Origin: Sclerodactyla briareus
Lineage: Eukaryota > Echinodermata > Holothuroidea > Dendrochirotida > Sclerodactylidae
Length of the DNA: 64,000 nt
Assembly: GCA_026419785.1 (NCBI GenBank)
Contig: JAODTK010005619.1
Span: forward strand, 62,001 to 126,000
Direction: 5' to 3'
Shown here: positions 57,223 through 64,000 of the stretch, piece by piece
How the letters are laid out: each line of letters begins with the position of its first letter
Numbering within the stretch: the first letter of the stretch is position 1
Notes under the pieces: model-generated
Database searches by the model: none
The model's input: only the letters and a program-made list of their open reading frames with translations
Told to the model about the DNA's origin: nothing
Position numbers and translations under genes: made by a program

Positions 57223-59270
57223 GAGGATGTTTTGCCGCTACCAGATCCTGGTCCAGAATACTACCTCACTTAACTGCTTACAGTCAGTCGATCCTTCACA
57301 CTTGTCCTTGATGGCCGCTGAATTGTGGTACACTTATCTCGTGAAATAATATGCAGAAGTCGTGGTTATTTTTTTTCTTTCGTATGACGCACTTTACACA
57401 GGTAACCATACGTGACCTAACACAAAGTTTCCATACTTGTACCATTTGACTGAGTATAATTACTTATTTAAAATCAACGTTTTCCTAAAGCCCACGGACC
57501 CAAGTGATTTTGTACAAGTTATTTTTCCTTCATTAGGCCTATTGTACATTCAGTAATTTAAGCCTATTGCAGTGCCGATACGCACACGTATTGTTCTGTG
57601 TCTAGTTCTTTTTTAATTCGCGCAGAGCAGAAATGCCCAGGTACCAATTGATTGACTAATACGCCGGATAAAAATAGCAAACGTGGTATTCAGGCGTCTC
57701 CATTCACCCACAGCGCCCGCTTTCACGGCAGCAGCCACCGAGCAGCTGGAAAATGTGGAACAATTCGGGGATCTGTCACCAAAATTTTAGCCGCCGGGCG
57801 AAAGTCATTACGCTCCAATGAACCACGGTGAATTATGTCAATGAGAAAGTATATAAATGGCTCTGTAAATGATATTCCGTGTATAATCAGCATACATATA
57901 TACTAATAGGCCTGAGCGTCACGAAGGAACGTCACTGCTAACCAAGGCCGTAGCATTCCCAGGATTAATCTAGCGGTGGGAGTGCCCCCTCCCTTCCCTT
58001 TGAACAATTAGGTTAACAGATCAGAGAGGAATTGAGAGATGCAAAATAGTGGAATGCCTGACATAAATTCAGGAATTTCGCTTTGATGTCTTCCATTTGA
58101 TAACAATGAAATTTCAACCTAAGCTTTGGGAAACATGGGCACAACATGGATTAATGATCGCCGTCGTTGGGGCAGGACTGTGGCATGAGGGTTATCCTGT
58201 TAGTCGGGGGAGTGTGTGTGTGTGTGAGGCCAGTGAAGGGGCTGGTTAATATCCGAAATCCTACTGGATGATAGGGTGCAGCGTACAAGTAAATTTTGTT
58301 TTTGGCACCCATCATAGGAACTAAATGTTCACGAACACTGCTCAAGATCGGAGTGTTATTTTCCAGGGGCATAGCTGGTCTGAGTATCATAGAGCTAACA
58401 CCTTGTGATATCGAACAACATAGGCCTTCATGTGTCCGCGGTTTTCACCTAGAGGAAAACTAGTTTTATAGCGACACTATGGGTGGCGCGTGCAGAGAGG
58501 CCAAGACGATCCGAGATTTTTGTCACCCCCGGATGATCGAAATGGCACTTTCATGGCAAAAAGAGGTCGACGAACACACTGACGGTTGGCCCAAGTTTTA
58601 TATTTACAGGGGGAAAATAGTGTCTATGTTCGAGTTGACAGATTGGAATATGAGAATATAGGCCTATTACAGATATATCGAGGTCCCCAGAAGCTGCTTC
58701 AGCATCCTTATTGTAACGTTTCACTGAAATTGCTGATCAAGATCTTGTTAGGGCTAGTAACCTGGCGTCGCAATACTCTCTGCGTCACTATAGGAGGCGC
58801 GGGGCGTACCAGGAAATGTTGATTTTTAGGCATCCCTGGAACTGAAAATGTCAGTTTCCTGGGCCTAGGAAGGGCAGCTCACACCTTGGCCCAAGATCGG
58901 AGTTTTACCATTAGAGGGGGGGGGGGGGGGGGGAAGGGAAGGGGGGGGTAGCCTGCCTTCTATATCCCAGGGATATATCGGAATAGTTAATTGTAGGCAT
59001 GTCCAGAACTTCATCCCAGGGTCGACACTATACACACGCATGCCGAGTTTTTGTTTTTTAACAGGTGCGGACCCGTTTGCCTTGTGACAACGCCATTATA
59101 GGTGGCACGTTTTTGCACCCAGATCACAAGAAATGACACTTCATGCGGATTAAAATGCCTTACGAACACTCCCCTCCCCTAGATCGAAGTGTTATCGTCA
59201 CAAGGGGAACAGCTAGCTGGTGGGATTCCGGTGACATTTTGAAATTCCAAAACGTGTCACGATTACAAGA
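57223..59270. repeat. degenerate repeat-containing stretch
   Basis: The phrase AGATCGGAGTGTTAT..TC.AGGGG.A.AGCT.G occurs near 58343-58382, 58890-58915 (partly) and 59180-59222. The GCGACAC.AT.GGTGGC segment recurs near 58469 and 59086. This suggests a decayed repeat with period of several hundred bp between 58.2 and 59.25 kb. A G-rich tract lies at 58914-58949. No gene supported. Confidence 0.5.
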
Positions 59271-59276
59271 CATTAC

Positions 59277-59820
59277 ATGACATTTGAAAATTCGAGAAGT
59301 AATAACCCGGTCACAATGAAAGGCGGCTGGTACGGTTGGCGGTCGGCACTGGCTAGTTTTTCTTCACTTTTTCGTGGCATCGAGCGGGTGCCGGATCATT
59401 TTAATTCGAAGTTGGAATCATTCCCGATGTCGGGGTATCGGAATGGCGTCGTATTTAGATCGGGCGAATCCCTGCCAATGTTCGGCCGGTGATCTAGCTC
59501 ATCGCCCGGGCACCGGACATTTTCAGTGGGAGTCAGTCAATCCATATATTTGCAGGGTCTCGGCTGGGCGTCGTACAATCGCCATCCGACCCCGGAGGGT
59601 AACCGGCAGACAGTCGATGTTCGCCCGGCAATCATCCGGCGCTGTGCCGATGCCAGTACCAACACACCGTCGTCCTTCCCACCGAAAACGAATCGCTGGC
59701 ACCTCGCGAAGAATCCGGAGGATTCATCGAGGTGAATGTCGGGGCGGCGCTGGAGAGTGTCCGCCGCGGTGGTCGGCTAACAAAAGTTACCAGAAATTGC
59801 GAACATCATTATCAGGATAG
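59277..59820. other. GC-rich island with overlapping ORFs
   Basis: GC content is visibly higher than on either side, with many CpG-containing words (CCCGGGCACCGGAC, GTGCCGGATC). Two + frames are open: 59277-59492 and 59374-59820 (148 codons, Arg-rich). An alternative + frame at 59526-59735 is also open. No domain recognised. Could be a CpG island, a GC-rich repeat or a decayed coding sequence. Confidence 0.3.
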
Positions 59821-60575
59821 ACACTGCCCGGGCTTTCCCACCGCCAGCAGAGCAAAGCAAAGCAAAACAAACCGAGCGTCTTGTAATATCTAATTGAATT
59901 CGCATTTCGACCTTCTCAACATAAAATTTAAGCAATCTGATAAGAGATATGGGTGGGTTAGACTTTTGTGCTATGGCGGTATTGTGCTCATAGGATTTTT
60001 TCACCAAGTTCGCAAGACATGGGGGGGGGTTGATTTTATGTTCCCCCAAGGCCCAACTAAAATAAATGGGGACATGTTCCCCATCCCCCGCTGGGATCGC
60101 TGCCATGACATTGAAGAACTTTTGTAGTTCTAATGTACACCCATGTACATGTACACCTCATAAAATCGGGTGGGGGTGTTCGAAATCAACCAATTAGATA
60201 TAATGGGAACTCTGGACCTGGAGATAGGTGAAAGTGTCGTGTTGTCGAAATTTTCTAAGCTTGTTGCATTATAGGATGATCTATTTAGCTCTCATTTTCA
60301 ATTATTATTATGTATTACATCTCATATTCCTCTTAATTATGAACAGCAATAGTCAATAAATAGTACTAGTTAAATTGTGTTCATTTTTTCTAAGATCCCT
60401 ATCAAATTTGGCACGATCCAACACTAGTTGTAAACAAAAACAATCGTCAAAATTATGCATAGTTAGAGTATCGCCCGGAAGTCATATCAATGTAAGAAAT
60501 TCGTAGAGCAACCTCTCATATCTGTATAGCATATTACAACAAGTGTTACTTCAACAGTGAAGCACCTGCACAGCA
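59821..60575. other. gene-free, G/C-run repeat
   Basis: Contains the GGGGACATGTTCCCC near-palindrome at about 60068 and a GGGGGGGG run at 60021, as in the other dispersed G/C-run repeats. The remainder is AT-rich. Confidence 0.45.
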
Positions 60576-60660
60576 CCTTGCTCAGCAGCGCGGTGGTAAG
60601 AGCCACGGGCTCCGGACGTCATGGAGTTCAAGGCCACGTATGTCTGCTTGTATATATACG
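60576..60660 (+). repeat. tRNA-like SINE head
   Basis: CTCAGCAGCGCGGTGGTAAGAGCC has the shape of a pol III A box/D-arm, and GGAGTTCAAGGCC about 40 nt later resembles a B box. Spacing fits a tRNA-derived promoter, but the acceptor stem is not paired. It lies about 120 bp upstream of the dehydrogenase start codon. Confidence 0.45.
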
Positions 60661-60780
60661 TTCACGCTGTCCACCTGGGCTAGGCTGCATGCACTGTATG
60701 TAGGCTACAGTATTAGCTGATCGACTAAAAATATCCTTATATCTGTTAGCTGATTGAAAGAGGCGTGGTGACTAGCAAAG

Positions 60781-63466
60781 ATGGCGTTTCGTGTTTCAGT
60801 TAGTTTACGGAAACATATACAAGCTGCAGCAAATACTTCTAGGTGTTATCATCCTGGATATCACTCCAGTTTGATGGGAAGGTCTAGTTACAACAGAGAC
60901 GTAAAAAATACGGCATCCTATTCCGTCCATTTCAGAAGTACCGTACCGGCAGCGTTAAGACACGTGTTACCATTAGGACTTCGCTAACGGTTAGCTCTTC
61001 AAGTTCTCTTCTGGTTCCCCATACGACTTTATAGATTTCTTAATGAAAGAGGCATCTCTCGTTGCTTCTGGGTTACTAATCAGACAACGATGTCGTTTGC
61101 AGCCATATGATCTCTTAGATGCATCTTCCATTTTCCGGAAAGATGACAGAGATTATAATGGACATGAAGGCGTTTTTCTTCAAGTTGGAAGGAGAACTAA
61201 TACATTGCAGGGGGCATTCGTATTGCGCACCAACAGAGGACAAGCTGTAAGTTCATGTTCAATTTTTAAAATGCGTTCAGAATTCATTAATCACTTTGAT
61301 GTGATCTAGCCTAACAAATTACATTGGCTGCTTTAGTCCTTGAACATCGCGTCTGTCACTCAATATTCCCACCACCCGGTGAACCAGCATGTCCTCTACA
61401 CCACCCAACAGAGCTTGCAGCTAGTCTGCCGTCGGACTGCAAGCCCTTTACCGCTCTATTTTGGACTAATATCCTTACACACTTGCTTCCAGCAGCGTCC
61501 TGTTTAATGTGTAGGTTCTCAACTATGTTACCAGAACTTCTTCTTTTACTTTTAGGAGGACATGTATGTCCTCTTTCTTCAAGGCATATCCTCCCGCAAA
61601 TGGTGTCCTCCTTTTTTTTTTTTTGGTTTACCTCAATCTATTTGTACAGTAAAAAACATTGCAGTCCTTCGGTATCCTACTTATTTTACTTTATTCTTAA
61701 AATCTCCTCTTTTGACCACTGAAGATCTGGTAACCCTACTTAAATAACTGTAATGAACAATGGTACACAATATTTTCAGATGGCCTGGGCCTAGGAGCTA
61801 GGTTGTCCCAAGGACTTATGCAGAAGTGTTCCCTAGCATACTAAAGTCCTGTCAATGAATAATCCACTGTAGTTGGTCTGTTGGTGATTGATGGTTGATA
61901 TAAATCCAGGATGAGTAATGTATTCATTCCCACACCGAACTTGGTTCATTGGTTCAACACAGTTACACAGTTGATGCTCGAATTACCTTCAATGTTCTGC
62001 TTATCATGTTTAAGATTCACACAAAGGTGATTCACCATCATATCTACAAAATCTTGTGAACCCTATGTTCCTGGTTGCAATCCTTCCTTCTTCCGTGCAG
62101 ACCTTTCTCACAACCCACAATTTGCACTAAAACCTACATGAACGTTCTTGAAATCAAAACAAATTCTTGCAGCATCATTTTTATGGTTCATTACAATCTT
62201 ACATGTTTTGGGGGAGAATTGTGTTCCAGTGGAAGCCTACCACAGAAGGTCAAAATGTAGGCCTTTGATTACCCCCTGGAGATATAGCTCGGAGTCCGTC
62301 ACTTCACTGGAGGATATTTGAAATGGAACTGAACAGGGAGGTCCTTGAACTAATTGTCTTACAATCAGGTAGAGTATACAACAGGGAGTGTCACATGGGG
62401 TCCAGACACCTTTTGAACAGTTGGACCCTTAATTTGTATTTGTGCCCGCCCACCTAATGAAACGTACTGATGGCCCCCAAAATTTGGAAGCATCGCTACC
62501 GCTTTTACAACCGTCTGACTTGTCTGGACGGTTACTTTTTGCTGAGTAACAACCATAAACTTGTGTTTATTACAGCGCACTAGCGCAGGGCAAGTGTTGT
62601 GTGCACACGACAGCGACTGATATATAGGCCCTACAACAACAAATACACTGTTGGGATATTGGTAGGTTGCCTTCATCACTAACATACTTGTTTTATATTC
62701 TATGTAATGCACCAAAACGTTGCTGTATGATACCTATAACGCTATGTTCACACCCATTAGTTCATCCCAAATTAATTTATTCAATTTAATTTCTGGATTT
62801 ATTGAAAATTGCGTCCACCTCAACAGTATGTTAAACACACAGTAGAGTGATACTGTATTTCTGTTTCACCAGGACTATATTTCTCCTTGTGTATTCTGGT
62901 ATGTTGCACTAACCGTCATTACACAGCCTGGGCAGTATACACTGTAGCCGCTGGTATTAACGGAAGCCAGAAACTACAAAATCAGCATGCTTTGTTTCGG
63001 ATTCAGTGCTAGGTGCAAGGTAACCTGCTCAGGACTTATTCCCAGTTACAACTCTCCCCCTCCCCGCCCCCCCCCCCCACATCTCTCACTATGAGCATCT
63101 AATGAGTCATGAGAGAGCATTGCATGTAACTGGTTCCAGTAACAGTTCCTGTAACAGTGCACACAGATATTATCCCCTATCAATGTTGTTGTTGTTACTT
63201 AGTATGCATTGGCTTTTATGAGCTATTAGGCCTATGTTACAAATCTTCTTTTGAATTTGCAAGATTTTTTCCTGCACCACAAATTGATTATCTAGCTATT
63301 TTGTACTTTGGTAGTTTTTTTGTAGATATTTTCGTAACCTCTCCTTCCATCCCCTCATAGTGTGGTGGCATACGTCTCTGGGATTATAACTCTATGGATG
63401 ATTACATCAGAGATGGTCTCAGACTGGCTCATGGCATGGGTTTGAAATCAGCACTGGCTGGACTAT
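60781..63466 (+). CDS. Glu/Leu/Phe/Val dehydrogenase-family protein, 5' part
   Basis: A first ATG at 60781 (AAAGATGG context) opens a 68-codon basic, Ser/Arg-rich frame resembling a mitochondrial presequence (MAFRVSVSLRKHIQAAA). After a frame change (one-base indel or a short unseen intron between about 60985 and 61102), the frame ending GHEGVFLQVGRR...AFVLRTNRGQA reaches donor CT|GTAAGT at 61246/61247. Intron 61247-63360 ends in CCTCATAG. Exon 63361-63466 reads CGGIRLWDYNSMDDYIRDGL then RLAHGMGLKSALAGL and stops at donor T|GTAGGT, phase 1. GG.R.W.Y...D...D.LRLA.GM..K.A.AGL is the leucine/phenylalanine dehydrogenase signature, including the conserved substrate-site Lys. The following WGGGK motif should start the next exon, outside the window. 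Predicted NAD-dependent oxidative deamination of a branched or aromatic amino acid, probably in mitochondria (inferred). Confidence 0.78.
61247..63360 (+). other. first intron of dehydrogenase gene
   Basis: Flanked by GTAAGT and CCTCATAG. It contains short ORFs on both strands with no recognisable domain and a C run near 63065-63079. No other gene is called here. Confidence 0.7.
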
Positions 63467-64000
63467 GTAGGTCTGATTTGGAACTGTTAGAGTAAATTTG
63501 TAAGCAAGTCACCTTTTACACTTTTTGGGGGCAAACAGACAAAATAAACATTTTCCATTTCTTACTGATATGTCTCCCGACCCCTGGTTTCCACCAAAAA
63601 AAGGTTCCACTTCCTATACTCTCCACAAGGAAGCTATGTCATCAAATTCCTAACTGGATTTTACCATCTGAATAAACTGAATATACAGTAATACTTCTGC
63701 TTCCAAGCTCATTGTAAGTCTGCAACAGTGCAACTTCCCATTCACAATCAGTGTGGAACAGGGGAGTAGTGCATGCTGTACATTGTAGCATATTTGAACC
63801 TAAGGTACACATGTTAGTTGAGCCCCGATCACACAGTAACCATAACAATAACATTGAAATCAAAACGGTCACACTATATCAGTAAAAGCCCATGACACAG
63901 CTTTTAGGGCTGAATGGTTGTGTGTCGAATAAAACATCTCCTGTTTGTCAACAGTTTTATCGATCGAAATATGGATACTTTATTGCTCCCAATTGTTCTG
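63467..64000 (+). other. second intron of dehydrogenase gene (partial)
   Basis: Sequence after the GTAGGT donor to the window edge. No exon encoding the expected WGGGK dinucleotide-fold segment is seen before position 64000. Confidence 0.6.

Noticed and set aside
61324-61747. 132-codon ORF within the dehydrogenase intron
   Set aside because: Hydrophobic, T-run-derived, no domain, inside a well-supported intron.

Overview
The window is eukaryotic, intron-containing, AT-rich, repeat-dense genomic DNA. The overall flavour (a LINE carrying a 2A-like peptide, DIRS-type tyrosine-recombinase retroelements, scattered TAGGCCTAGGC motifs, long G/C homopolymers, very low gene density) suggests a marine deuterostome invertebrate, most likely an echinoderm. 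That assignment is inference; no taxon-specific gene is present. Frequent single-base differences between repeat copies mean that either the repeats are old or the assembly carries indel errors, so frameshifts in single-copy sequence need care.

Genes. Three host loci can be supported, all on the + strand. (1) A complete three-exon gene (22875-22935, 24712-24929, 25220-25351) encodes a 136-residue small type I membrane protein: signal peptide, about 25-residue ectodomain, one GxxxG-like membrane span and a Gly/Tyr/Pro-rich tail. (2) A damaged paralogue of it lies 19 kb downstream (exon 1 at 41735-41814, membrane/tail exon at 44578-44786) with an in-frame stop and frame shifts. (3) At the right edge is the 5' part of a Glu/Leu/Phe/Val dehydrogenase-family (leucine-dehydrogenase-like) gene, with exons ending at 61246 and at 63361-63466; it runs off the window.

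Layout. 1-12.4 kb: mostly unassignable, with small tandem and inverted repeats and two unexplained ORFs. 12.4-13.6 kb: degenerate tandem repeat of about 300 bp. 15.8-19.95 kb: a 2.1-kb tandem duplication. 21.05-22.0 kb: minus-strand LINE fragment. 22.87-25.35 kb: gene 1, whose first intron holds a 603-bp-period duplication. 26.1-26.4 kb: foldback. 26.6-34.9 kb: a minus-strand DIRS-type element split into three blocks by two minus-strand LINEs, with a third LINE abutting its 5' side. 38-38.1 kb: nearly pure G tract. 39.0-41.69 kb: decayed L2-like LINE. 41.7-44.8 kb: gene 2. 47.55-48.24 kb: LINE tail with a tetranucleotide microsatellite. 48.3-59 kb: dispersed G-rich and GCGC-hairpin repeats, possible exons and a short LINE tail. 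59.3-59.8 kb: a GC-rich island. 60.6 kb: tRNA-like SINE head. 60.78-63.47 kb: dehydrogenase gene.

The most interesting structure is the 26.6-34.9 kb nest. DIRS reverse transcriptase/RNase H, linker and tyrosine recombinase remain collinear but are split by LINEs. The inner LINE has, in order, a 2A-like ribosome-skipping motif (GDVEINPGP), a PHD-like zinc finger, an APE-type endonuclease and a C-terminal domain, while the reverse-transcriptase core has been removed.
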